Below are positions 13,501 to 24,909 of a DNA stretch of 64,000 bases, piece by piece. Both the position numbers and the translations under genes were made by a program. The notes under the pieces were generated by a model. The model was not told where the DNA came from. It ran no database searches and saw only the letters and a list, made by a program, of their open reading frames with translations. Within the stretch, counting starts at the first letter, position 1. Each line of letters starts with the position of its first letter. The DNA is from Toxotes chatareus (Eukaryota; Chordata; Actinopteri; Toxotidae). Location: positions 11,098,501 through 11,162,500 of the forward strand of contig CM028897.1 in NCBI GenBank assembly GCA_016801885.1. Direction: 5' to 3'.

Positions 13501-14145
13501 AAGTCTCCGTACCACTTTGTGGAAGTTATGGCCTGTCCATCAGGTAAGGAGAAAAATGCGCAAGTTAGAATTTCCCAAAATCTAATTAGATCTATAATCT
13601 ATACTGTTTATTTATGTGTGTACTTTTGCTGGTATAGCATATGACTGTCGCCTTAAGTGCTTGCTCTGGGGTCAGGCTCTGGGTCTCTGTAAAGCGCTTT
13701 GAGACAATTTTGATTGTGGAAGGCGCTATATAAATAAAATTGAATTGAATTGAATTGAATTGAATATGTTTGCCATACCAGAGAGTGACATTGTTTAGAA
13801 CTTGTCACATATCTCTAAAAAGCACAACAAGCACAGTAGTAACTGGTGTTTACAAGGAAATTAAAACCCAGCGTGTTTCTCCTAACTTCTTGTTAACATA
13901 CAGGTTGTCTAAACGGCGGTGGACAGGTGAAGGCCTTACCTGGTCAGAACCAAAAGGAGCTTCTTCAGAAGGTTGAGGATCTGTACAAGGCAGAGCGCCC
14001 CCTGTTGCCAGAAGATGACATTTGTGTGGCTGATCTGTATCAGTCCTGGCTCCACAGTGTTGGGGAGGAGAGAGCCAAAGAGCTGCTGCACACACAGTAC
14101 CACACCGTGGAGAAGATGACCAATGGACTCACTATGAAGTGGTGA
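10531..14145 (+). CDS. ciao3: CIAO3 (NARFL/Nar1), cytosolic iron-sulfur assembly component 3
   Basis: Eleven exons give 476 residues, the same length as human: 10531-10596, 11119-11214, 11316-11459, 11559-11688, 11825-11959, 12248-12366, 12522-12651, 12735-12807, 12906-13043, 13386-13543 and 13904-14145. The protein is the hydrogenase-like adaptor of the CIA machinery, linking the early scaffold to the CIAO1-CIAO2B-MMS19 targeting complex in the cytosol. The N-terminal [4Fe-4S] cysteines are visible as C24 and the DCLACSGC motif (C71, C74, C77). The second set is at about C189 (SACPG), C245 (MPCFD), C394 and C398 (ACPSGC). The protein ends in Trp, the conserved C-terminal residue of Nar1 proteins. 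The start MASHFSGVLQLTDLDDFI matches the family. It is divergent from E4F1 and convergent with HAGHL. Confidence 0.97.
13655..13766 (+). repeat. Retroposon 3' tail with ATTGA repeats in CIAO3 intron 10
   Basis: The sequence TAAAGCGCTTTGAGACAATT then AGGCGCTATATAAATAAAAT, followed by a short (ATTGA)n run, is the standard 3' end of a widespread teleost LINE-derived repeat. It is intronic and sense to the gene. Confidence 0.6.
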
Positions 14146-14509
14146 TGAATGACTACAGAACCATTCAAATATGACAGTTTTTGTCTGTCCTGTGAGAGAA
14201 GGGCGGGGTTATGTGGCCAACATAAGCAGGTTTGATGTATGCCAGCAACCTTTTAAACCACTTTTCTCCTTGTCCAAAAGCTGTGGGCCTGGCAAGGTGG
14301 AAGACCTGGGCAGTGCCTGAGCAAAGCCAAATTATGTGTATGATCATTTTCCCTTACGCTACTGATTGTCCTTTTGAAATGTATAAATAGTAAATAATTC
14401 ATTTGTGTGGCACCTGTTACACTTTGAAAATGTGAATTAATACAAAGGAAAATATAATCATTCCTTGTTTATTTAACCTAATGATTATACATATATATAC
14501 TTTTTGAAA

Positions 14510-14515
14510 AATAAA
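14510..14515 (+). promoter_or_regulatory. Probable CIAO3 poly(A) signal
   Basis: AATAAA, 365 bases after the CIAO3 stop, followed by a T-rich stretch. Confidence 0.6.
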
Positions 14516-14604
14516 CACATTATTTAATTGTAGCCATTTGTTTTGTAATTTTTTGAAAAACGTGAAGACTATGTCCAACAGAAAATAGATTCAGACTGAT
14601 ATGC

Positions 14605-14610
14605 TTTATT
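14605..14610 (-). promoter_or_regulatory. Probable HAGHL poly(A) signal
   Basis: AATAAA on the minus strand, about 775 bases after the HAGHL stop and 90 bases from the opposing CIAO3 signal. It is the best-placed signal seen, but a nearer variant signal could be used instead. Confidence 0.45.
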
Positions 14611-15384
14611 GAATAATCTTGACTCTGATGTACAGTTACAAGCTCTCACAAAGTGAGGATGTAAACTCTGGGTTGAAAAGCAGCAATTTACATTCATAGT
14701 GATGTACACTACATCTTTCTCTACCCTTGTGGTGCTGTTTACAACATATCAGATACCTGTCCTAAATACTGAATTGAATTTAATGTATTTGATAGTAAGT
14801 TAATCTTCTACTTTTCAACGAGACACACATTTTAGTCACCCTTTACTCTTTAACTGCAAAAGTTAGCAAAAGAGCAGCTCGAAAATATAAACAGTATGTA
14901 CATACTGAAATTAGTTGATTGCTAATTGAGAAAGCAGTGGCAAGGTAACCAGCAAAGAAATAAAAATATGAAACATTAAAACTAAGCTGATTTTTACAAA
15001 CTAGCTAAAAGGTTATTTAAAACAATTAATACATAAAACACATTAAAATTTAATCCATTTTCCAATGAAAACTTGTATTAACAGATATTACAGTTAGTTT
15101 GTGCATAAGAGACTGAGAGACCAGCCTTCAAGTTAATTTAGTTTGTAGGAATATTTAATGGAAGCAGCTTTACACTGGCCTTTTTGTGCACGGTTTTCTA
15201 ACTTAAACTACACACATGCCCCTTGAGGGCCACCCTGGCACCCAGCAGTATAAATTGCTTAAATTCAAGGTAAAAGCAACAACACCACAGTCTACAGTCT
15301 TGTGTCTTGCTGCATTCAGTCGTTCAGAATATTTCTCCTTGATAGGTGAGTATATCACATGTTCAGAGCCCTGAAAACTGGATC

Positions 15385-18126
15385 TCAGGGTCTGAGAAGC
15401 CCCCACTCCAAAGCCAACATGGCATGGGGAGGAAGTCTCTCCTTGGGCTTTTTAAATTTGTCCTTCTCCTTTCGCAGGACCCTCAGCACCTCTATGGGGT
15501 CAGTCTTCCCTGTGAACTTTTGCACTCCTTCTTCCCTACAGTAAAAAAAGGAAAGGATAAGAAAGGCTAATGACTGAAACAATATAACACATAATTGTAG
15601 CGAGAAACTTGCTAATTCAACAAACAACTGTGACTGATAGATCCTGAAACATGAGCCCACCAGGAAATGTTTTACCATCATATGAAACCTACATAAGTCC
15701 TGTACTGACAACGCTGCAAGACGCACGCATACAGACAATGACACATATTATTTTAATGGATAAACTGCTGCAGGGAGATTTTTTCCAGTCTTTAACCCGC
15801 CCTTACAAATTTTGAGCGCTGATCAATACAGAAATAACAGCTCTGAAATAAAAGCTACAACCTGCCATTTCAGACACTGAAGTACAAAAAAACCCCCAAA
15901 ACAAAACATTGTTCAATTTGTCAATTTCCAGTTACTACCAAGATGGCAACGGGAGACTGATTTTCACTTGGCACCTTTTATGTTCCATACATAAATGCAT
16001 GCAAATATCCAAACTCACGAGAGGCGAAGAAAAGGGTTGTATTCAAACTCCTCCATTAGGGTAGATGGCACTGTGGGTTTGTCATCATCATCCCTTGCCT
16101 GCATACACAAAAACTGTCAGGCAATTCGGTAAAATAAATACTTCTCATCTGCTTTTCATGTGTAAATCCCATGAAAAGACTGAAAACCAGCAATGTATAT
16201 GTCCCACCAACTATGTAGCCAAAGCCTGAAACAGCTTTAAGTCACTGTGCAATGGACCACCATTTAAAAACATATCAATGAGCCAGCTTCAATGAACATG
16301 GGCACTGCTGTTCGGTGTGAGCCAGTCCACATCTATACTGCTGGAATACTCACCAGAATAAAAAATGTGTATTAATCCACAACTAAAAATAGTCCCAAAC
16401 AAATGAACTATTTATTCCTTTTTGAGTCATATTCGCTAACAACTGCAGTGTCCAGATTTTTCAGGACATAACTTTTCTTTTTATGAGACTATAAACTGTG
16501 ACCTGTTTTTAAAGATTTACATCTTCCATAGGAAGCAATGGGCTCGGGGCTGAGAGCCACAGGCCACAGACTGGGGAAACTGCAGCAGTTTTAGTTACAG
16601 TGCTCACCCTGGCCCAGCTCAGCATCTCCTTAACTTTCTCATTCTCCGGTTCCACCAGCATGGCAAACTTCAGGTTCTTAATGGTGTACTCGTGTCCACA
16701 GAACACCTTCTGCAGAGAAACAAAGCATGGTTTTCAGTCAGGCTTCCTGATTTCTCACACACATAGCAGTAGAGTTTGAGCCAGGCTGAACTCAATCCCT
16801 TCATTGTTTGTGTATTTATTCATCATTGTGACTCAAGTCTTACGCCAGCTTTTATCTGACCTCATGTTAGCTGTAGTTAACCCTGTGAGGGCTGCACACA
16901 ACCACAACAAATTTCTTCCACTAACCGTGTCTTGAGGTAGGGAGCCCAGCACCTGGGTGAGATTGTGGTACATCTGTTCTGCCGTACCCTCAAGAAACCT
17001 TCCGCATCCACCGATAAAAAGCGTATCCCCTAACAACCAAAAAAAAAAAAAGACAAAGATGAGATGGGGGCAGGGGGCAGTGGGGCAGTGGGGCAACAAG
17101 GATTGATATCTCTAGCCACTCAAAATAAAGTTATTAATTTTCCTAAGAACATAGTGAGTGTACTCTACAGGTATATGATGCATGAAGAAATGTGCGTCTC
17201 AGATTTCAACTGGTTCACCAGCTCTTTATGTTTACAGACAAAGACCTGTGAACACAGCAGGGGCGTCAGTGCACTCATCCTCCCAAACAAAGTAGCACAT
17301 GTGACCAGAGGTATGGCAGGGAGTAAACAGGCACCTCACATTGATGGAGTTAAACTGTAATTGGAGAAAACACAATATCAAAAGACAACGTGGCAAAAAG
17401 ACAACAAGAGAAACTGCGTCTTTGTATAATTGACATGTTGATATCATATCAGGACGTCTGTCCAGGTCCATCAAGGTAGAGACATTTTACTCCTGTTAAT
17501 TCCGGGGCACCTTGAGTTCCTGAGCGTGGGTGACTTTATCGGTCAGACCTCCGATCCGATCATCTCCACCGTACACCCTCAACCCGGGCACCTCCTTCAG
17601 CAGAGCCTCATTACCCCGAGCATGGTCCCTGATCAGAGAGAACTGGTTAGTTATTACGTTTGCTTTAATCATCTATTTGCGGGTTATGGTCTTCTTGCTC
17701 CAAACACTCCTCTTACCAGTGATGGTGTGTGGTAAGAACAGCTGTCAGAGACAAGCCCTCTCTCTTCACTATTTCAAGCAGCTGGCCAAAACAAAAGAGC
17801 AGTATTTCCCATTAAGTATATATCTCACTAGAGCTGGAACAAATAGTTAACTGACAGAAAAAAAGCATTATTTTGATTATTGATTAATCATTAAAGTCAA
17901 TACTGCCAAACATCTTGGATTCAGTTATTCAGTTAGTCATACATTTTTGAGGATTTCCTATTTTTCTTATTCTTATGTGATGTTAAACCGAACATTTATG
18001 GGTTTCTCGACTGTCTCTCACCCGGTGTGGTACAGCAGGATCCACAGCTATGGCCTGTTTACTCTGCTCTTCTATCACCAGGTACATGTAGTTGTCTTCC
18101 AGGATGGAGATCACCTTTACCTTCAT
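15385..18126 (-). CDS. haghl: HAGHL, glyoxalase II-like metallo-beta-lactamase-fold hydrolase
   Basis: Eight exons give 277 residues: 18022-18126, 17717-17781, 17511-17628, 17246-17354, 16926-17029, 16608-16709, 16019-16098 and 15385-15535. It starts MKVKVISILEDNYMYLVIEE, the HAGHL pattern, with no mitochondrial leader, so a cytosolic protein is expected. All glyoxalase II metal ligands are present at the standard positions: H54, H56, D58 and H59 (THHHWDHA), H110 (PCHTSGH), D134 (GDT) and H173 (FCGHEYT). The known relative HAGH hydrolyses S-D-lactoylglutathione to D-lactate and glutathione; the HAGHL substrate is inferred to be a similar thioester. The internal exons of 65, 118, 109, 104, 102 and 80 bases equal those of HAGH next door. 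The donor after the third coding exon is weak (GTGCCC). Confidence 0.93.
17828..17945 (+). repeat. Dispersed fish repeat fragment (GATTATTGATTAATC type)
   Basis: The stretch from AGAGCTGGAACAAATAGTTA to GATTATTGATTAATCATTAA is a degraded copy of a repeat very common in teleosts. It lies in HAGHL intron 1. A related piece occurs near 42415-42640. Confidence 0.45.
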
Positions 18127-19980
18127 GGCACCCCTTCACAGGCACGCGCACTGGAGTGCGCGACACTTTGAGGAGAGGTTAAATTAGTCAACACTATTTG
18201 TATGGACAGTCATCCGGCTAACATCTGCATGCAAGCTGTTGAATTATCACTGATAATAAAGGCGTGCTACTGTTCGCTGCAGCGTTCAAATTACCTCTGA
18301 CTCTGGCGATGCGTCGTGTCATGAGCCAAACATTTACTGCAGCTTTAACATTAACGGTCAAGCAAACAATCTACACAAGAAAAGAAAAGGGGAAAAAAAC
18401 ACGGTTACCTCAGTTCAAGAGAGATTCCGATTGTTGTGCTTGCACTTTGTGATGCTCTGAGAATTATTATCCTACATTTCTGCGTTCAGAGTAGGAAGTT
18501 ATCGCGACATCATAAAGCCAGCATGTCCAAACCCAGACATTTTAATCGAGCCGGAAACTTTCAACTACCTGAAAATGTGGTGAGTTATTTATATGCTTCA
18601 TGCTGTAAACATACAAGTTGAACGTTGACTATTTAAAAATATTCAATACGGGATTATAGTGGACAATTTTATATATACACACAATTTAATTATTGTATGT
18701 TTTTAATTCATAAAATAATGTTGCAAAGAAAAAAATGTTTTTATTTTAGCACTTTCTTATATTATGTTCTTCATGTATGTAAATGATCTGCTCTTTATGA
18801 AAGTGCAACGTTTAATTATGCTTTGTATTTGGTAGGCTAGGCTGAATGTTATTTTATTTTTAAAGTGATTTCAAAATTATAAAGAAAATTTAAATCTGGA
18901 TGTAAAATACTTTCATGGAATCAAACGCTCTCTTATAAAACATGTGATCATCATGTAAAATATGATGCACATATATAGCTGTAACAACCTAAGTGTATAA
19001 AGCAGTTAAAGGCCCTACAGGACTACATTTGTGTGGGTGAGGTTGTACTGTTTTTCTTCCTTTTGGTGCATGAAGTTTGATGACCTCACATAAATAGAAC
19101 AGAGGTGGCCCACTTTCAGCCTTAAGTATCCTAGGTATGATAATACAACACTTTCAACATGGCCATTCTGGAGCATCAGTACTTTTACTTTTGATGCTTA
19201 AAGTACATTTTGAGTACTTTTATTTTCGCTGACTTACAACAAATGTGTTTTATTGCTTTTTCCAAAGAACATCATGCAATATTCTTTGTAAGACTACATG
19301 CAAAACAGCATCCAGGCCATCTAACATTTAATGCTGATACACCAATGTTGTAGATAATGCTGTGCTCACAGGGTGCTTTTAAAAGAAGGAAGAAATAAAA
19401 AGCCCTTATGCTGAATTATCCATAATAAACAACCAAGCAAACAGCTTTCAAACAAATATGAAACAAAATGGCAGGAGTAAACATATCCAGGCCAGAAGAA
19501 AACATTCATGCAAATCTTTGCAGAAAAGAAATTACTTTATCAATTTACAGGAATTTTACACATTTTCTCATTTGTTACGCAAGTGGCTCCCTGTCTTGTT
19601 AAAGGTTTCGAATTTAAACACCGAATGAAACAGTAGTTGTTTGTACATCAATATATTACAACATAATACTAAATACACTCTAAAACTTTCATTTACAGAT
19701 TAACAAACTTATTTCTCATTTAGTGCATTCAATTAATGGCCATATATTCCTTAAAACTGTCAGACAAACATCAGCCAGACAAACTAAATACAATTAAAAC
19801 AAAGACTTATAGCCATATTTGAGCTAAATGTAGTGCTAAAGACTGTATACTTCACAAAGAGTGGAAGTAGCAGGCCTATTTCGGATGGCTTTGAAGATAG
19901 TTGCAGATCATTTTTTAGTATAATAATTTGCAGTGTTATAAGCAGTTGTTGAAAAACAGTCAGCACCAGTGCATGGGGTG
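18127..19980. other. Intergenic region between HAGH and HAGHL
   Basis: Contains the HAGHL 5' leader and promoter on the left and the HAGH 3' UTR on the right. There is no TATA box at a convincing place. A fragment near 19160-19260 resembles the fish repeat with TTTGAGTACTTTTATTTT. No further gene is seen. Confidence 0.55.
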
Positions 19981-22900
19981 TCACTCCTTGGGCACCCGGA
20001 AGCCATCTTTTTCTTTCCGGAGACTTCTCATGGTTTCAATTGGGTCTGTCTGCTTTACATGATCTTGGACGGACTTCTCTCTAAATTAAACATCAAAAAA
20101 TAGGAGTCAGCCAGGCAGCACTTTAAGTGCAATTAGTTCTAAATGAAATAACTGAAATAACTAGTATTTGATCAAGTTGTACATACTTTACTCTCATAAA
20201 GGGGTTAAACGTGAATTCTTCTGCCAAAGTGGACGGAATAGTAGCTTCGCCGTTGCTACATTTCTCCTACAGAAATACAAATACATATACGCAAAGTTCG
20301 CAAAGTTTTTTTTTTTTTTGTTAAACAGTTTCAGTGGTTGACTATCTAAATAAGGCACTGATTGCTTGTATGTGACACATAAAGCAAATACCTTTGCCCA
20401 TGCTAGTTTCTTCTGAATGACTTCATTGTCTGGTTCCACATGACGTGCAAATTTCAGATTGCTGACGGTGTACTCATGACCGCAGAAAATGCGCTTAAAC
20501 ACACACAAACAAAAAAACCATGGTTTATCAGTCTGTCGTAAAGCTTAAGTATGCATTATAAGAATACAGCATTTTCAGGACCCCAATTCCATCAATCAAT
20601 CAATTCCTTTAAGACTAACTTGTGTCTTCAATGTTACATTTAGACTTTCAAAAATATCTTTTACCCCCACATTACAGGTAGAGGACATATATTTACTGTT
20701 TCAGGAGGCAACCGTCCCAGGATTTCTATCAAGGCTTTGTACATCTGCTCTGCTGTACCCTCGAAGAATTTACCACAACCAGCCACAAAAAGCGTGTCCC
20801 CTGCATGGACAAACACATAACAAAGAAGTGTCCTTAGGACATTAAAGGTCACACATGACAGAGGGATGACTTGATACAGCAGTACTGATTGGTTTAGGAG
20901 ATTAAAAGGTTTTGTCAGAGAGAACAATGTGTGTCAGATATCCCCCAGTGTTTACTTGTGCAGTTGATCAGATCTAAAAAGATTAATGTGATTACACATA
21001 CCTGTGAAAACAGCTGGTGGCTCAGTGCTGTTTTCTTTTGTCACGTAGTAGCAGATGTGACCGGTTGTGTGACATGGTGTGAACAGGCATTTGACACTGA
21101 GTGATCCAAGCTGGGAAAGAATGACACCAGTGAGAAAAACATGAATCGGTTGGGGCTTGTATTTCAATTGTAGGACACATGACTTGATGGTCTTACTTTG
21201 AAACTGTGGGAATGAGAAACTTTCTTTGTAATAGCATCAACTCTGTCATCTCCTCCATAGACCTTTAACCCTGGCATTAGCTTCACCATCTTCTCATTTC
21301 CACTTGCATGATCCCTAAGAAGAGAAAATGATCAGTGTATAAGTGTCACTGCCTTGTGGTTCAGCAGAAGCATAGATTCATGCAGGTATAATGGTTTCTT
21401 TACATTTTGGCATGTTTGGCTGGTTAGTGAGTGTTTGTTCTATTTGGTAGTCAGTATAAACCTGTGTATTGATAAAATAAAATAAAACTTAACATGCAGC
21501 CTACCAGTGGTGATGAGTGGTCAGGATTGTTGTGAGTTTTACGCCATGTTTTCTAACAGCCTCCACAACCTGTTGAAAGCACAAATGCATCTAACTGAAG
21601 TAGTGCTGAAATGTTAAGTTGGTTAATCATGCTTAAGAAAGTTATTCATTGCCAATCTGTCATTGCCAAGTGTTACTGATCAAATAAAAAAAAAATCAAA
21701 CAATTGTTAGTTTCAGCTGCTCATATGTGAGGATTTGTACTATAGTACAGAAATATAATCAGCAAAATGCACTTTAGATATCAAAAGTAAAAGGACATAT
21801 TACACAGCATGATCTTAAAGTGTTATATTATGTATACTATATTACTGAATCGTTATTTTTTTTAGCAACATATTATAGTTATATGTGTTATTTATTTATT
21901 TACCAGGAGAAGTGTATTTGGGCAAGGTTGTAAATGAATGATCAGAACATTTTTTAAAATGATCTTTGCATCAATATGTTGGTGAACACTGACTGTTCAG
22001 GCATTTAATGGAATAGCCAAAAAACATTTCTGTCAGATAATTTTATCCAGATTTTATTTCTACAGTGCAGTCTATGCTTATATCATAATATCAACCTACA
22101 TACATTATTATAGAGGGTTTTGTCCATTTTCCCATCATTTTGCATCATATAAGTTCAAATAAACTGATCAGCTGCAACATATTCATCTGTAAATTATCTA
22201 GTATCTATGGCTGCTAAAGACATGCAATACAAAGTACATGTAGTAGCCTAGAATTATTAAGTGGCATAAAATACAATGAGTGAAATGAAAGCCTTGCATA
22301 GCTACGGTATTTGAGTAAATATAATAACCTATAATATAACAGATAAACTGACCTTAATTGGCTCCACTGGATCAACAATAGCTGCTTCCCTGGATTCCAC
22401 ATCAATCAGGAGGTACATGTAGTTGTCACTGAGAGCTGGGAGAAGTTCAACCCTCATGTTTGCTTGTTCCACCAGGGAGGTCTTCCTCACTGCGCTGTGA
22501 AGGAGGGCAGCTGCCTGGGCCTTGACTTCCACAGGTGCTGCAAGTGAGGAAACAGACTCAGACTGACACGAAGACACTCTCAGCTAGTCTAACTCAAGTC
22601 TTTGACTTCTTAAAGAAACAGTATGGTTTTTAGACCAACGTCGTTTCCCCTTTAAAAAAAATATTATTTACACCGAAAATAACACTGGCTAGGTCAACGC
22701 TAATAAACAACGTTAGCTTCGGTGCTACCTGTTAAATTGCGTTAACGTTCAATTTTGTCACCTAGCAGTCAAACACTGGTCTGACATGACTGTAACAGAG
22801 GACATGATGTAAGAGACAGGAGACGTTTGCTCAGACAGGCCAGCTGTGATCATCTCACAGCTCTCTCCTTAAGACACAACAAAAGATAAACATGTTTGCA

Positions 22901-23035
22901 ACCCGTAACTACTCAACATGCATACACACGGGCTAACATGCTGTAGGAGAAATATGGTGCGGACGTACCAAATTTTAAGGTTGTTGCAGCTCCTATTAGA
23001 GTGCAGGCACTCCCTACTAGTGACTTGAATAACAT
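19981..23035 (-). CDS. hagh: HAGH, hydroxyacylglutathione hydrolase (glyoxalase II)
   Basis: Nine exons give 309 residues (human 308): 22969-23035, 22353-22537, 21505-21569, 21197-21314, 21002-21110, 20697-20800, 20392-20493, 20187-20266 and 19981-20080. Exon 1 encodes MLFKSLVGSACTLIGAATTL, a basic/hydrophobic leader fit for mitochondrial import. An in-frame Met50 begins the conserved core (MRVELLPALSDNYMYLLID), giving the 260-residue cytosolic form known for mammalian HAGH. Counted from Met50, the metal ligands fall at H54, H56, D58, H59, H110, D134 and H173. The enzyme completes methylglyoxal detoxification, splitting S-D-lactoylglutathione into D-lactate and glutathione. The C-terminus (FRVPKE) is slightly shifted from human FKMPRD. 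Its promoter faces FAHD1. Confidence 0.95.
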
Positions 23036-23455
23036 AACAGCATTCACAGCCTTATCACATTCGTATAAACCAGAAAAGTTTGGTTCTGGTTCAGTTCCGC
23101 CTCCGCCCCCTCTTCAACTCTAACCTCCAAGGCTCCACCAATCAAGTCCGGGGGAGTAGATCGTGAATAATCACTTAAACACGTGAATAAACTGGTTATT
23201 CATGCATTTGTTTTAACGGCGAATATATACGGATGCATTAGGGTGTATGTAAAGGACATTATTTAACCTGCTGGTCTCGATCAACCTCTAAGAAACATCG
23301 ATTTTTATAGATGTGCTTTGAATTTTGAGTTGCGCGTATGTCCCTTCACGCTTGCCGTAGGTTAATAATCTTATAGGAACTTGAGTGTCGGTCAAAGTGT
23401 AAGTGAACTGGTGCTGACTGCTTCAGAGCGGCTGAAACCTTCACATTTCTCCACA
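23036..23455. promoter_or_regulatory. Bidirectional promoter of HAGH and FAHD1
   Basis: Only 420 bases separate the two divergent start codons. The stretch holds a GC-rich Sp1-like block (CCGCCTCCGCCCCCTCTTC, about 23097-23115) and a CCAAT box (about 23138), with no TATA box near either start. This fits a shared housekeeping promoter. HAGH and FAHD1 are also head to head in human. Confidence 0.7.
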
Positions 23456-24118
23456 ATGACAGCACGAAACATATCTCGGTTTTGGGAATGGGGGAGAAAA
23501 ATTATTTGTGTTGGGAGAAACTATGCAGATCACGCCAAAGAGCTGAAAAATGCCATTCCCACAGAGCCCGTCCTGTTTCTGAAGCCTCCTTCTGCATACG
23601 TGAGGGAGGGATCCCCGATCCTGGTGCCCCTGTACACCAGCAACCTGCACCATGAAGTGGAGCTAGGGGTGGTGATCGGGAAAGGGGGCACGGCCATCCC
23701 TCAGTCTGCCGCTATGGATTATGTTGCAGGCTACGCTCTGTGTTTGGACATGACAGCCCGGGACATCCAGGACGAGTGCAAGTCCAAGGGTCTGCCCTGG
23801 ACCCTGGCCAAAGCTTTCAACACCTCCTGCCCGGTCAGTGAGTTCATCCCCAAAGAGCGCATCCCTGACCCGGGCAACGTCAAACTGTGGCTGAAGGTGA
23901 ACGACCAGCTGCGGCAGAGCGGCTGCACCTCCCAAATGATTTTCTCCATCCCTTATCTCATCAGCTACATCAGCGACTTCATCACCCTGGAGGAGGGGGA
24001 TCTCATCCTCACCGGGACCCCCAAAGGAGTCTCCGCCGTGCAGGAGCACGACGAGCTACAGGCTGGGATCGAAGGCGTGGTTTCCATGAGCTTCAGAGTA
24101 GACAGAGACCAGCAGTGA
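23456..24118 (+). CDS. fahd1: FAHD1, acylpyruvase / oxaloacetate decarboxylase
   Basis: A single exon of 220 codons (human 221-224). It is a small fumarylacetoacetate-hydrolase-fold enzyme of mitochondria that hydrolyses acylpyruvates and decarboxylates oxaloacetate. SRFWEWGRKIICVGRNYADH opens the fold. The metal-binding set is E67 and E69 (HHEVELGVV) and D98 (CLDMTARD), with the same spacing as in human. Lys and Ser-rich turns (DECKSKGLPWTLAKAF) follow, then the closing GDLILTGTPKGV motif. I chose the ATG at 23456 because homology begins there. The frame stays open to an ATG at 23381, which would add 25 residues without clear homology. AATAAA occurs at 24120 and 24209. Confidence 0.97.
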   Translation: MTARNISRFWEWGRKIICVGRNYADHAKELKNAIPTEPVLFLKPPSAYVREGSPILVPLYTSNLHHEVELGVVIGKGGTAIPQSAAMDYVAGYALCLDMTARDIQDECKSKGLPWTLAKAFNTSCPVSEFIPKERIPDPGNVKLWLKVNDQLRQSGCTSQMIFSIPYLISYISDFITLEEGDLILTGTPKGVSAVQEHDELQAGIEGVVSMSFRVDRDQQ

Positions 24119-24119
24119 C

Positions 24120-24214
24120 AATAAATGCCAGCCCTGATGAGGAAAAAGAAATGCTCAGACTCATGACAAAAGAGGGATTTTACTGTAAACTTGAATTTTA
24201 ATTCTTAAAATAAA
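24120..24214 (+). promoter_or_regulatory. FAHD1 poly(A) signals
   Basis: AATAAA at 24120-24125, which starts just one base after the stop codon, and again at 24209-24214. The second is more likely to be used, since it leaves room for a 3' UTR. Confidence 0.6.
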
Positions 24215-24227
24215 TCTCTTTTCAGTA

Positions 24228-24230
<3 letters not shown>

Positions 24231-24289
<59 letters not shown>
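24231..24289 (+). repeat. (GT)n microsatellite
   Basis: A perfect run of about 29 GT units just downstream of the FAHD1 poly(A) signal. Probably length-polymorphic. Confidence 0.95.
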
Positions 24290-24290
<1 letters not shown>

Positions 24291-24909
24291 ATCAGCAGAT
24301 GGCAGTGTGGTGCCGTCAAAGACCATATTGCTGATAAATTTAAAGCTGTTTTGAGTTTACATCACATAGTTTGGTTACATTGATTCATGCCAGCAACATC
24401 AGTGTACTTGCTGATGATCTGTTTTACTGCATGTTTCACAATTCAGGGATATGAAACGCATTCATCACACGCTGACACTGTCTTTGCTTTTGACCGGCAA
24501 CGATGGAAGAAGTTTTCAGAACGTTTTTTCTTAAATAAAAAATGCAATCATATATAATGATACTGCATTCAAAATAAAGTATAACTGTATTATAATGCAA
24601 AAAGGTATTACTGGGGAGAGAATGGCCCCAGACAGTGTTATTAAAACATTGCCGTGTAAGTAACATTTAAATTGTGTAGCAGACTAATTGATCTAGGTGG
24701 AGGTGATTTTAACCACTTTATGTTGTCCGTACTGAGTTACGAAGTCCTGCACTGAATTGCACTCAACTTTTAATCTAAGTACAGTTCTTGATTAAAGGTG
24801 TTTAGTTATATTCCACCACTGGTTTAATACACAAAAAGTGTAATATTTCCCTCTTGACTGTAGTGGATCAGAGATTTGAAATAGTCTTGAATGGGAAGCA
24901 CAACTACCT

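Larger units (their letters stand above)
14146..15384. other. Converging 3' UTRs of CIAO3 and HAGHL
   Basis: AT-rich non-coding DNA between two stop codons that face each other. It carries the forward poly(A) signal of CIAO3 and a reverse one for HAGHL less than 100 bases apart. No other gene is seen. Confidence 0.6.

Noticed and set aside
23441..24049. Long minus-strand open frames opposite FAHD1
   Set aside because: They are antisense shadows of the GC-rich FAHD1 coding exon; the forward frame has clear catalytic motifs.
24241..24666. Open frames downstream of FAHD1
   Set aside because: They cross the GT microsatellite or AT-rich DNA, with no splice context or protein-like composition.
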